DNA from: Lachnospiraceae bacterium
GTDB lineage: Bacteria > Bacillota > Clostridia > Lachnospirales > Lachnospiraceae
DNA length: 64,000 nucleotides
Assembly (NCBI GenBank): GCA_015056765.1
Contig: SVFQ01000017.1
Span: forward strand, 1 to 64,000
Direction of reading: 5' to 3'
Shown here: positions 44,010 to 53,027 of the stretch, piece by piece
How the letters are laid out: the number at the start of each line of letters is the position of its first letter
How positions within the stretch are numbered: the stretch's first letter is position 1
Translations under genes and position numbers: made by a program
Notes under the pieces: model-generated
The model's input: only the letters and a program-made list of their open reading frames with translations
Told to the model about the DNA's origin: nothing
Database searches by the model: none

Positions 44010-45524
44010 TCACCTGTCTTTGTTAAAAATGTCTGCTGTATCGATTTCGTGTTTGATTCGCTTTGTCCGTCCGATTGTCATCGGTACAAGGAATAATGCC
44101 AGAATCACGAAAACAATGATGCCGATATGCTCTTCCACCCAAATCTTTCGATACTGCTTAAAGGCTTTGGAATAATTATCTCTGTCATATTTCAGTTCAA
44201 AGTACTTCAAAGCTTCTTTGTATTTTTCCTGACGCATCAGTGCTCTACCGATACCGATATAAGCCAGGTCATAGTTGCCGTTTTCCTTCATGACCTTCTG
44301 CCAGGATGCGCCGGAAGCTTCATAGTCACCTTGGTCAAATTCATCGATGGCCTGATATACAGTCTGTCCAAAATCAGTAGGAACCATGGCTGTGATGGCG
44401 CAGTCCAAACTGTCTAATACATACAGTTCATTGCCGATGTGTTCGATGGCTTCCGGACGTCTGAAGTATCCGTCCATGTTACCGCTACCACCGCAGGCAA
44501 ATACCATATGACCCTGGTCATCATAACCGAAGATACGACCTCTTTTTTTATCTACACAGATGTAAATGTCATTATCTAAAACTGTGACATCTGTGAAGTA
44601 GGATGGTCCGTCGTAACCTGCTACGTTACCGTTATATAAGTCACCGCCGGTACCAAAGTTACCGTTCTGTACCAGGATATTGTTTCCCATCAGGTTCAGC
44701 TTGCGCACTGCATCTGCAGGGCCTTCATCCGGTACATCTTCTACTGCGCCGGTACACGCATAGATGAATCCTTCTTTATCGATGAATATGTTGTCATATT
44801 CTGTCGGTACGAAAGACTGCATCTTCGCTCTTTGTTCCTGGCTGGCCAGTTTCTTCCATACATAATCGGCGAAATCAAATTTTACAGGAGTTGCTCCGAT
44901 AAAACCTGAGAAAGAGCCGTCTTCTTCGTATTTCACCAAACCTTTGTTGATACCACTGGCAATGCAGTACATACGCTCTGCTGTATCGATGACCAGCTTC
45001 GTTGGCTGGAACTCCAAAGATTTGTCCAAAGTAGCATCATCCGGTTTATCAAACTGCATCAGATACTTCCGGTCCGGACTCAATTTCAAAACTCTGTGGC
45101 TGCCATTATCTGCTACGAAAATGTTGCCTTCTTCTGAGATTGCCACATCCGTAGGATTATTGAATTCTTCCGGTCCGTTTGGTCCTTCAAATCCGGTCCA
45201 CTCTTCTTCTACCTGAATGGACTCGGCAGATTCTTTATTCAGCACTAAGATTCTGTTATTGCCGCTATCACACAGATAGAGCTTATTTCCCTGTGCAAAG
45301 AGTCCCTGGGGATTTCTTAGATGGGTACTAAGGCCTAAATCTGCGGATGTAAATACTTTGCTGACATGATATAAGTCCGGAGACTCAATGGTATCAAACC
45401 AGAAATCGTAGTTGTATGTATATCCGTACTCTTCTGTGGCATAAGCTTCCATCGGGCTTGTCAGGGTAATGCCGGCAATGGTCAAAGCCACAAGAGCTTT
45501 TTTCAGTAAATTCTTTTTTTGCAT
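44010..45524 (-). CDS. NHL-propeller/TPR surface protein, module 2
   Basis: A 504-residue protein with a signal peptide (cut after about residue 29, PMEAYA). NHL-type repeats follow (NPQGLFAQGNKLYLCDSGNN; NPTDVAISEEGNIFVADNGS; RPEAIEHIGNELYVLDSLD), then a TPR-like helical pair (YEASGASWQKVMKENGNYDL and the following DLAYIGIGRALM), and one membrane helix at about 468-484 ending in a short basic tail. Segments such as FQPTKLVIDTAERMY and SQEQRAKMQ align with the N-terminal part of the fusion protein at 9463-11541. The propeller should face outward. Function unknown; its constant linkage to Yip1, DUF5696 and permease genes argues for a structural or sensing partner of the importer. Confidence 0.82.
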   Translation of the reverse strand: MQKKNLLKKALVALTIAGITLTSPMEAYATEEYGYTYNYDFWFDTIESPDLYHVSKVFTSADLGLSTHLRNPQGLFAQGNKLYLCDSGNNRILVLNKESAESIQVEEEWTGFEGPNGPEEFNNPTDVAISEEGNIFVADNGSHRVLKLSPDRKYLMQFDKPDDATLDKSLEFQPTKLVIDTAERMYCIASGINKGLVKYEEDGSFSGFIGATPVKFDFADYVWKKLASQEQRAKMQSFVPTEYDNIFIDKEGFIYACTGAVEDVPDEGPADAVRKLNLMGNNILVQNGNFGTGGDLYNGNVAGYDGPSYFTDVTVLDNDIYICVDKKRGRIFGYDDQGHMVFACGGSGNMDGYFRRPEAIEHIGNELYVLDSLDCAITAMVPTDFGQTVYQAIDEFDQGDYEASGASWQKVMKENGNYDLAYIGIGRALMRQEKYKEALKYFELKYDRDNYSKAFKQYRKIWVEEHIGIIVFVILALFLVPMTIGRTKRIKHEIDTADIFNKDR

Positions 45525-45542
45525 GTCCCTTATCCTTTCGGC

Positions 45543-46418
45543 TTAGTCCTTCAAACCGGAGCTTGCCATGGTTTCCAAAATCTGACTTTCAGAGAATATG
45601 AAAATCAAAATCGGTACGATCATAACAACTACCAGTACCGCAGCACCTTGTCCTGTTCTGGCAATACCACCGCTCTGAATCTGCTGCAGGGCATATACAA
45701 GAGTCTTACGTTCTTCAGAATAGATATAAGTGGATGCTTTGTTATTCCACAGTGCTTGTACAGAAAAGATAATCAGGGTCATCCAAGCAGGTTTAACGTT
45801 TGGCATTACGATTTTGGAAAATACTCTCCACTCATTGGCACCATCGATTTTGGCTGCTTCAATCAAGGATGTAGGTAAGCCTTCCATAAACTGCTTCATC
45901 AGGAAGAATCCCATAGGAGATGCGAAAGCCGGGATGATAATAGCCCAATAGGTATCGATCCAGCCAAGCTTATTTAAAATCAGGTAGTTAGGAATCTGTG
46001 TTACATAACCGGTAAACATCATGGCTACGGTAACGATTTTGAAGAACGTCTGGTTACCGGGGAACTCATATTTTGCCAGTACAAAAGCACCCATAGACGC
46101 AATAATCAAATGTCCTGCAGTGCCCACCGCTGTAATGAATACGGTATTGAATAAATATCTGGAAAAGGTAACCCAGGATTTACCCATGGTAACAAACAAA
46201 TCCGAAAAGTTATCCATGGTAGGATGCTGGGCAAAAATCTTTGGCGGGAACTTAAACAGTTCATCCAAAGGCTTTAATGCTGAGCTCACCGCATAGATAA
46301 TAGGGAAAGCCATAATGAATGCTACCAAAATCAAAAACAGGTATAATACAATATCTCCGCCAACTGATCTGTTTGGTTTTCGTCTTTTTATTAGTGCTTT
46401 GCTCATATCAGGTTCCAA
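45543..46418 (-). CDS. CUT1 sugar ABC permease (MalG type), permease B of module 2
   Basis: A 291-residue permease with six predicted membrane segments and docking loop IEAAKIDGANEWRVFSKIVMP. It shares SSALKPLDELFKFPPKIF and the FSRYLFN(T/S)(V/L)F segment with the module 1 counterpart (11547-12449). It overlaps permease A by 11 bases and ends 18 bases before the NHL gene. Confidence 0.93.
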   Translation of the reverse strand: MEPDMSKALIKRRKPNRSVGGDIVLYLFLILVAFIMAFPIIYAVSSALKPLDELFKFPPKIFAQHPTMDNFSDLFVTMGKSWVTFSRYLFNTVFITAVGTAGHLIIASMGAFVLAKYEFPGNQTFFKIVTVAMMFTGYVTQIPNYLILNKLGWIDTYWAIIIPAFASPMGFFLMKQFMEGLPTSLIEAAKIDGANEWRVFSKIVMPNVKPAWMTLIIFSVQALWNNKASTYIYSEERKTLVYALQQIQSGGIARTGQGAAVLVVVMIVPILIFIFSESQILETMASSGLKD

Positions 46419-47346
46419 CTCTCCTTAGCAGACTTTGTATCGCTTTGTTGCAAAGTATCATCATTAAGAACAAAATGGTTGCGATGGCGCAAGCATAACC
46501 CATCTCAAATCTGGAAAAACCATAGTCAAACAAGTGGGTTACGATGGTGCGGGCCGCATAGTCTGTACTTGGGTAGCCGCAAAGTGCCATGGTCACATCA
46601 CACACACCAAAGGCCTGGGTGATAGACATAACCGCACCGAACATCAACATAGGTTTCATATTCGGCAATGTAATGTACCAAAGTTCCTGCCATCTGTTTT
46701 TGATACCATCCATGTATCCTGCTTCAAATTGTGCCCTATCGACACCCTGAAGACCTGCTACGAAGGACAGGAATCCGGTTCCCAAACTCATCCACAAAAT
46801 AACCAGCATACAGATTGGAAGCATGTACTTCGGATCGATGAGCCATAGTTTCGGTGCATTGATGACACCGATGTTCATCAGGAACGCATTTACATAACCG
46901 TATGCATCACCTCGGAAGAACACAGAGAAGATGACATAGCAGTTACCTGCAATGGATGGTGCATAAAATACGATAACCGCGATACTTCTGATCCATCTTG
47001 GCAGCTCATTAATCAGCCACGCAAACAGGAAGGATAAGATGTATCCAAGGGGTCCTGTAATCAACGCAATCAATAAGGTGTTTTTCACACCCAGCAGGAA
47101 AATATCATCCTGCAAGATAAGGCTGGTATAGTTTGCCAGACCGATAAATCTGGGTTTCTCCAAAATATTGTAGTATGTAAAGCTGAAGTAGATACTTGCC
47201 ACTACAGGAAATACATAAAACATGGTAAAGAGAATGGCATAAGGTGCCAGGAAGAGGTAACACATTTTCGCGTTTTTCGCCTTCTTCCAGGCAACCTGCA
47301 TATTATGTTTTCTCAGGATGAAATATTTCTGCAGATATTCCTTCAT
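46408..47346 (-). CDS. CUT1 sugar ABC permease (MalF type), permease A of module 2
   Basis: A 312-residue permease with six predicted membrane segments. The docking loop begins FEAGYMDGI and continues KNRWQELWYITLPNMKP, the sub-type loop shared only with permease A of module 1 (12464-13369). It follows the giant binding-protein gene by 24 bases, with a GGAG ribosome site (AAAAGGAGAACAATAG) before the ATG. Confidence 0.93.
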   Translation of the reverse strand: MKEYLQKYFILRKHNMQVAWKKAKNAKMCYLFLAPYAILFTMFYVFPVVASIYFSFTYYNILEKPRFIGLANYTSLILQDDIFLLGVKNTLLIALITGPLGYILSFLFAWLINELPRWIRSIAVIVFYAPSIAGNCYVIFSVFFRGDAYGYVNAFLMNIGVINAPKLWLIDPKYMLPICMLVILWMSLGTGFLSFVAGLQGVDRAQFEAGYMDGIKNRWQELWYITLPNMKPMLMFGAVMSITQAFGVCDVTMALCGYPSTDYAARTIVTHLFDYGFSRFEMGYACAIATILFLMMILCNKAIQSLLRRVGT

Positions 47347-47370
47347 CTATTGTTCTCCTTTTGACAAGCC

Positions 47371-50319
47371 TTAGTAGACAGGCATGCCAAATTCAATTCT
47401 CTTCTTCTTAATTTCTTCATCAATCAGAATTGAGTAGTCTATGATGGTTTCTCTGGAATCTACTTTCTCATTGATTACTTTACGGATTGCATTGGAAATA
47501 TGTCTTCCGGTGAAGTAACCACCCGGTACCTCTCGGATACCTCTTGTCTGATCCCACTGTTCGTCTAATACTTTCAAATCTTCCGTGCTCCAAGACAGAT
47601 TCGAGAAGGCATCTCGATTGGCTGTTGCATATCTTGCGGAAGACCCAAGCAATGCTTCGATTTCACGTCCAAAGCGTACCTGTGTATCTGCATTTGCCCA
47701 CCATTTCATAAATTCCCAGGACTTCTGTCTTAAGGCTTCATCTTCTGTCTTAATCATCATGGTTGCATTACCTGTGATGAAATCGGAACGGTCGATGTAA
47801 GTCTTACCGTTTTCATCTACTCGTTCTGTACCCGGGATTACTGTGAAGTCCCAAAGGCCTCTAATCTCCGGTGCAGATACCATCAAGGTATTGTATGTGC
47901 TGTATGGGCTGATACCTACCGGCATTTCACCGGAACGGAATCTGCTGACAAAGTCATAAATGGTAGGAATGCCATAGTCATTGAAGTATCTGACATAATC
48001 ATCAAAAGCTTCTACACCGGCCTCGGTGTTGACCGTGGTCTTAATACCATCCGGTGTGTACATATCTCCGCCATACTGGAACAGTAATGTGAAGTACATG
48101 GACAAATCCGGAACATTACTCATGATAGAAGTAGATGCTGTTGCAGCACCACTGCTACCTGCTGCCGTAGGAATCGCTACGGATAAGTTGTTACCCTGAA
48201 TGGTAGGTAACATTTCAATTAAGTCTTGCCATGTATTTGGAACTTCCAGTCCAAGTTCTTCTAACACGTCTTTACGATAGAACATCACGTTGAAGGTCTG
48301 GGTTTCCGGAATACCGTAGATGTGATCATCTAAGCGGTACTGCTCATAGGAGCTTTCGGAGTAGTGACTCATCACTTCCTGCCAACCTTCAAACTGTGTC
48401 AGATCTTCTGCCGCACCACGAAGTGCATAGTTGACAGGCTGATCTGCACCTACGGAAAGTACCACATTCGGTCCTCTGCCTGCCAAAACGGCATTCAAAA
48501 GTGCTCCGGGATCGACGATTTCCACGTTGACCTTTACGCCACTGTTTGGTGTAAAGTCATCATCCACCATGGATTTTAGGATGGTACCCTGATCACGACC
48601 GGTCAGTACCCATACTTTGACTACATCATCATTGTCGTTTTCGTCGTACACATCACCCACGGAGTTGTAATCTACGAAGAAGGATGCAAAGAAGGATTTG
48701 GTCTCATGCGCAGTTTTGGTAAAGAAGTTTGCCTTATCCTTTTTCACCTTTGCATCTGTACCGGATACCACCAAGTAATCGATATCCAATTTGGTCTCGC
48801 TCATTTTTAAGGAAGCGGTACCAAGTGCTGTAATGTTATCTTTGAAGGATACAAATTCTGTGGTAATCTTCTGTGGTTTCTCGCAGAATCTTTCCAGCTG
48901 CTGTGCGATAGTCTGGGCCGTGGCGATATTGTCCGCCATCTGTCCGGAGTAAGCTACCATCTCGTCCACGATTTTATATAGTCTCTTGGACTCGAGATCC
49001 ATGGCTTCCATGATTTCCGGATAAGTGGTATCGATATGATAGTCACGATATACATCCGGGCTGGCTCCTGTATATACCAAAAGTCTTCTGTAAATCTGAT
49101 TCAGTCTGTAAGTAGAGTCTTCCATCTCTTCCAAAATGCTACCCATGCCGCCAAGTGTCGCCTCTAAGCGAATGCTGTGGGTACCTTTGGTGAGATAGAT
49201 ATCATAAGGATTTCCTTCACTATCCTGCAAGTCTATAGAATCCCAATCATTACTATAGTCAAAGGAGATTTCGGAAAGTTCTGCAAAAGGGACTTCTCCG
49301 TCAATCATGACTTTTCGGTTGGAAACAGAACCTCTGGCATAGTTCTGACGACCTTTCACACGAATGTGATAGTATCCGTCAGACGGTACTTCGAAGTTCC
49401 ATTCAATCCACTGACCGGAACTTCTCCAGGTCTCACCACCTACGTAGTTCAGTACCGTGTGGGTTACGCTGTTTGGTACTGTGGTAGGGGAGGAACGATC
49501 GTATTTTGCATAGAGAGAAGATTCGGAACGTAAGCTGGAATCTTCGCCCTGGATAATCTGTACGTATTCCTTGTCGCCTTCTGCTTTTGGCTGAGCTGCA
49601 AGGTAAGTCTGATAATCCGGAATTTCTTCTACTGCTTTGGCGGTTACTTCTCCTAAAAGCATTGGCTCATTATCTGCCTGGAAGGTGATGGTGTTTTCGC
49701 CGCTTGTCAGATGGAAGAGATAAGGCTCTACGATAAAGCCCATATCATCTCTAAAGTAAGCACTCTGCCAGTCGAAGTATTCTACCTGACGAGGTCTGAT
49801 CTCATTTCCCTGGTTATCTACCTTTACTTCACCGCCGTCCATCCACATTCTGGTGAAGGCCACATTTCTGGCATCCTCAAAAGGAAGTTCTCCATTGATG
49901 AGAACAGTTCTTTCTGCCGGTACCCCTCTGGATTCCGGAATCATGTAGCGAATGAAAAGTCTGTACATACCTTCTTTTGGTACGTTCACTTTCCAGGTAA
50001 CTTCAGATCCTGTACCGGTATAAACCGCATCTTCCTTTTCCGGCGTAGCTGCTTTTTCTACATGTACATCACCGGTGGAAGTATAGTCCAGTAAGTCTAC
50101 GGTTACATCTTCTGTAGCTGCTGCCACTTTTTCATTTTCTAATAAGTATCCGGTGTAGGTTCCCATGCGTTCCATGCCTTCGATTTCCGCATTCAGGTCT
50201 ACTCCGGCATATTTTTCATGAAAGTCTTTTCTATCCCGGTGTGCAAGCAATACCAGCAAGCCGATACAAGCTGCCAGTACCACCACAACGATGATAATCT
50301 TTTTCCAAGTCTTATTCAT
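47371..50319 (-). CDS. Giant membrane-anchored solute-binding protein with two CBM-like domains, module 2
   Basis: A 982-residue homologue of the protein at 13382-16279. One hydrophobic anchor lies at residues 7-26 with no lipobox in the usual position. Two beta-sandwich domains lie at about 60-228 (GMYRLFIRYMIPES; INGELPFEDA) and 250-395 (GYYHIRVKGRQNYA; IDGEVPFAEL), then a helical linker beginning ASPDVYRDYHI (419-429), then a solute-binding domain from about 565 to 955 (GPNVVLSVGADQ; IYGIPETQTFNVMFYRKDVL; PNTWQDL; WEFMKWWANADTQ). The paired domains suggest capture of a long polysaccharide close to the membrane. It starts 24 bases after the GH10 xylanase gene, so xylan or arabinoxylan fragments are the likely ligand (inference). 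Confidence 0.88.
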   Translation of the reverse strand: MNKTWKKIIIVVVVLAACIGLLVLLAHRDRKDFHEKYAGVDLNAEIEGMERMGTYTGYLLENEKVAAATEDVTVDLLDYTSTGDVHVEKAATPEKEDAVYTGTGSEVTWKVNVPKEGMYRLFIRYMIPESRGVPAERTVLINGELPFEDARNVAFTRMWMDGGEVKVDNQGNEIRPRQVEYFDWQSAYFRDDMGFIVEPYLFHLTSGENTITFQADNEPMLLGEVTAKAVEEIPDYQTYLAAQPKAEGDKEYVQIIQGEDSSLRSESSLYAKYDRSSPTTVPNSVTHTVLNYVGGETWRSSGQWIEWNFEVPSDGYYHIRVKGRQNYARGSVSNRKVMIDGEVPFAELSEISFDYSNDWDSIDLQDSEGNPYDIYLTKGTHSIRLEATLGGMGSILEEMEDSTYRLNQIYRRLLVYTGASPDVYRDYHIDTTYPEIMEAMDLESKRLYKIVDEMVAYSGQMADNIATAQTIAQQLERFCEKPQKITTEFVSFKDNITALGTASLKMSETKLDIDYLVVSGTDAKVKKDKANFFTKTAHETKSFFASFFVDYNSVGDVYDENDNDDVVKVWVLTGRDQGTILKSMVDDDFTPNSGVKVNVEIVDPGALLNAVLAGRGPNVVLSVGADQPVNYALRGAAEDLTQFEGWQEVMSHYSESSYEQYRLDDHIYGIPETQTFNVMFYRKDVLEELGLEVPNTWQDLIEMLPTIQGNNLSVAIPTAAGSSGAATASTSIMSNVPDLSMYFTLLFQYGGDMYTPDGIKTTVNTEAGVEAFDDYVRYFNDYGIPTIYDFVSRFRSGEMPVGISPYSTYNTLMVSAPEIRGLWDFTVIPGTERVDENGKTYIDRSDFITGNATMMIKTEDEALRQKSWEFMKWWANADTQVRFGREIEALLGSSARYATANRDAFSNLSWSTEDLKVLDEQWDQTRGIREVPGGYFTGRHISNAIRKVINEKVDSRETIIDYSILIDEEIKKKRIEFGMPVY

Positions 50320-50343
50320 ATCTCTTGTCCTTATCAGGCGTTT

Positions 50344-51720
50344 TTATTCCGTTTGTGTAAACACATAGAAGCAAGGCTTCGGTTCGTAATTTCCATCAAA
50401 GAGTAATGGGCATTGGCTGGCATCTTTTTTGCTACCGCCACCTACATCTGATCTGAAGTTCAGCCAGGAGTACTTATCCACGGTTCCCCAGAAGGTAATG
50501 CCGCTGACTTTGACACCGGCGTTTTGTGCGCTCTGCAGTGCCATATACATCAGATTGTATGTCTTGCGCTGTTTCTCATACTCTTCTTCTTTGGATTCTG
50601 CAGATCCATCATATCCATCCGATGCTCGCAGGTCCCATTCCGTAATCTGCACGCTACCTACTACTTTACCATACGCTTTGGCAGATACTTCCACATCATT
50701 TGCACTTGGACCATCTACACCGTAGTGTCCTTGCATGCCCATGGCATCGATTCTGGTGCCATCAGCTGCCAGAACTGTCTCAAGCAGTTTGATGATGCCT
50801 TCACGTTTCTTTGCCTGGCATTCATTGTAGTCATTGTAGTAAAGCTCTAAGCTGGCAGGTGCGTATTTATTGGCATACTGGAAAGCGTGTATGATGAAGT
50901 CCTCGTTTCCGTATACATGCCACCAGCTGGAGTTGTTACCATGTCTATCTTCCAGCAAATCCTCGTTTGGATTTTCTTTGTCTGTTCGATAAGAGCCTGT
51001 GGCATCGCTTATGGCTTCGTTTACCACATCCCATCCGTAGAACATGTCTTTATAAGGGCTGTCTTCTCCGGTGAAGTGTGTCAGCACTTCTCTTATGTAC
51101 CATTCCAGTCTCTTGTCCATTTCCTCCGGTGTTACATAAGGTTTTGTCTTATCGTAGTCTTCATGGAAAAACCACTCCGGTGTCTGGGAGTGCCATACCA
51201 GCACATGTCCTCTTACCATAATGGTGCGATCCGGATTGGCATCGTTCCACTGTTTGATTTTATTTAGGATTTTTTCCGGTCCGTCGTAGTTCAATACCGG
51301 TACCGTAATGGTTTCGCCGTTTAACTCTGCCTCTTGTGTACCTGGGCAGGTACTTACGCTATAACCAAATAAAGAATCCGGTTTTAGCTCATTACCTAAA
51401 GTCACTGCATTGAAGTGAGTCGTTACCAGATTCCATAAAGGAATATCCCATGGCTCTTTGCCTGTTACAGCGCAACCAACTCTGCAGCCCATCTTCTGCT
51501 CTACGCAGTCCCTAAGGGCGGGAACTTCTTCTGTCAAAGCTTCTTGTGTTTCAGTCATTTCTGTTTCCTCGTTTGTCTCTGTCTGAGATTGGGTTTCCTG
51601 CACAGCTGCCACCGGCATGTCTGCACTTTCCTGCGTCTTGGTTGAATTACCGCAAGCCGTCAGTGCAACCAGTGATGCTGCAGTCAGAATCGCTGCAAGG
51701 GATTTTCCGTATCTTCGCAT
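50344..51720 (-). CDS. Endo-1,4-beta-xylanase, GH10 lipoprotein
   Basis: A 458-residue lipoprotein: signal peptide, lipobox LTAC (Cys23) and an acidic Thr/Glu/Gln-rich linker to about residue 65. The GH10 barrel has FNAVTLGNELKPDSLF (103-118), MVRGHVLVWHSQTPEWF, the acid/base motif WDVVNEAISD (Glu235), the nucleophile motif QITEWDLR (Glu361) and the closing ITFWGTVDKYSWL. It cleaves xylan at the cell surface and is the first gene of the module 2 operon, directly before the giant binding protein, so hydrolysis and uptake are coupled in one transcript. AraC-type box candidates lie upstream. Confidence 0.95.
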   Translation of the reverse strand: MRRYGKSLAAILTAASLVALTACGNSTKTQESADMPVAAVQETQSQTETNEETEMTETQEALTEEVPALRDCVEQKMGCRVGCAVTGKEPWDIPLWNLVTTHFNAVTLGNELKPDSLFGYSVSTCPGTQEAELNGETITVPVLNYDGPEKILNKIKQWNDANPDRTIMVRGHVLVWHSQTPEWFFHEDYDKTKPYVTPEEMDKRLEWYIREVLTHFTGEDSPYKDMFYGWDVVNEAISDATGSYRTDKENPNEDLLEDRHGNNSSWWHVYGNEDFIIHAFQYANKYAPASLELYYNDYNECQAKKREGIIKLLETVLAADGTRIDAMGMQGHYGVDGPSANDVEVSAKAYGKVVGSVQITEWDLRASDGYDGSAESKEEEYEKQRKTYNLMYMALQSAQNAGVKVSGITFWGTVDKYSWLNFRSDVGGGSKKDASQCPLLFDGNYEPKPCFYVFTQTE

Positions 51721-52040
51721 ATGAATTTCTTACCCCCATTTTTTGATGCTCAATATTTGCTAGTTTGTTCCCCCTAGACAATTACTAGCATATCCTTTTC
51801 TCCATCTATACTCCTATCATTTTTTGCTTTTTGGCTTTCACATTTTGCTAGTAGGCGCCAAAAATCGCCCCTATTTTTTTGTTACATTTGCACAAAGGCA
51901 CCTTCAAAACCCTTGTAAATTAAGAACTTTTGTATACCCTTACAAAAGTGAATCGCAAAATTTGGGCAGACTTATTGTGCAAATCGTGTTATCATTCACT
52001 TTGAGTTCATTTGTCTCATAATTAGAAAAAGGGGTAAAAC
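51721..52040. promoter_or_regulatory. Divergent control region xylanase operon/AraC gene with TTTGCTAGT boxes
   Basis: The 320-base gap has no ORF. TTTGCTAGT occurs at 51756-51764 and 51844-51852, and the inverted form ACTAGCA at 51784-51790. The two direct copies are 88 bases apart. On the minus strand a TATAGA -10 candidate (about 51811-51806) lies between the boxes with no good -35 box, as expected for an activator-dependent promoter. On the plus strand TATCAT (51990-51995) is a -10 candidate for the AraC gene, again without a clear -35. Related TTTTGCTANT boxes occur at 54669-54678 and 60881-60890 next to other enzyme genes, so these may be the AraC-protein sites. Confidence 0.5.
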
Positions 52041-53027
52041 ATGACTAAGACGATAGACAATAGTAAACTGAACTACTACAACCAAAATACAGACTATCGG
52101 TCTCGTACCTTGGACGGAAATAATGAGAAGCAGATTTTCCCATTAAATAGCACCATTCGTATCTGGCACAATCAGGAAACACAGGATTATCCGACTCATT
52201 GGCATAATGCTTTGGAAATCATCGTGCCTATGGAGAACTATTACGATGTAGAAGTGGAAAACGAAATGTATCATTTGATGCCGGGAGATATCCTCTTCAT
52301 TCCGCCGCGCAAGACCCACTTTCTCCACGCGCCGGAGTCAGGCTATCGTTTTGTGTGCCTATTCGACATCGACTTTTTCTCTTCCGTAAGAGGATACTCC
52401 AGTCTGATTACCATGTTGCAGGACGCTATCCATATTACGCCCGTAGATTATGCGCCGGTGTACAATGACTTATATAATGAGTTTTCCCAGATTTGGAACG
52501 AGTACTTCACAGAGACGGAATTCTACGAATTCTCCATCTACTCACACCTGTTCCAGATCATGACCATACTATCCAGGCACAGGCTAAACCGCATCCAGTT
52601 CTTCACCGACTCTACTCCGGTTAAACGGAAAGAGTACTTTGAACGTCTGAACAACGCGATTACTTATATCGATGAAAACTACACCAACAATATCACCCTA
52701 GAAGATGCAGCTGCTTACAGCGGCTTCTCCAAATTCCATTTTTCCAGATTATTCAAGGAATACATGGGATGCACCTTCTACGACTATTTGGTAGGTCAAA
52801 GATTAAAAGCCACGGAGCATCTCCTCACCAAAGCCGATTTGTCCATTACGGATATCGCATTGCAGGCTGGGTTCTCCAGTATCTCTACTTTTAACCGAAC
52901 CTTCAAAGAAAAAAAGGGCTGTACCCCTGGTGAGTACCGCGCCCTTTTCTCTGCGTCAGCCGATAGCGTATATAAGCTTCAGACCTCTTCCCCAGAAGAC
53001 CTTATGAAACAGCCTTCCAGGAAATAA
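52041..53027 (+). CDS. AraC-family transcriptional activator
   Basis: A 328-residue regulator. The N-terminal cupin domain has the sugar-pocket histidines (PTHWHNALEIIVP; MPGDILFIPPRKTHFL) and the C-terminal part carries two helix-turn-helix units typical of AraC (ITLEDAAAYSGFSKFHFSRLFKEYMG; LSITDIALQAGFSSISTFNRTFKE). It lies between the divergent GH10 operon and the enzyme genes and is the only regulator of region C, so it probably activates the xylan locus in response to an imported pentose or oligosaccharide. The ribosome site AAAGGGGT precedes the ATG. Its last 26 bases overlap the end of the convergent GH43 gene. Confidence 0.94.
   Translation: MTKTIDNSKLNYYNQNTDYRSRTLDGNNEKQIFPLNSTIRIWHNQETQDYPTHWHNALEIIVPMENYYDVEVENEMYHLMPGDILFIPPRKTHFLHAPESGYRFVCLFDIDFFSSVRGYSSLITMLQDAIHITPVDYAPVYNDLYNEFSQIWNEYFTETEFYEFSIYSHLFQIMTILSRHRLNRIQFFTDSTPVKRKEYFERLNNAITYIDENYTNNITLEDAAAYSGFSKFHFSRLFKEYMGCTFYDYLVGQRLKATEHLLTKADLSITDIALQAGFSSISTFNRTFKEKKGCTPGEYRALFSASADSVYKLQTSSPEDLMKQPSRK

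Noticed and set aside
44005-44010. Possible frameshift or nonsense mutation splitting an NHL-Yip1 gene.
   Set aside because: The split falls at a domain boundary, the NHL part keeps its own membrane helix and charged tail, and the Yip1 gene has its own start and ribosome site.
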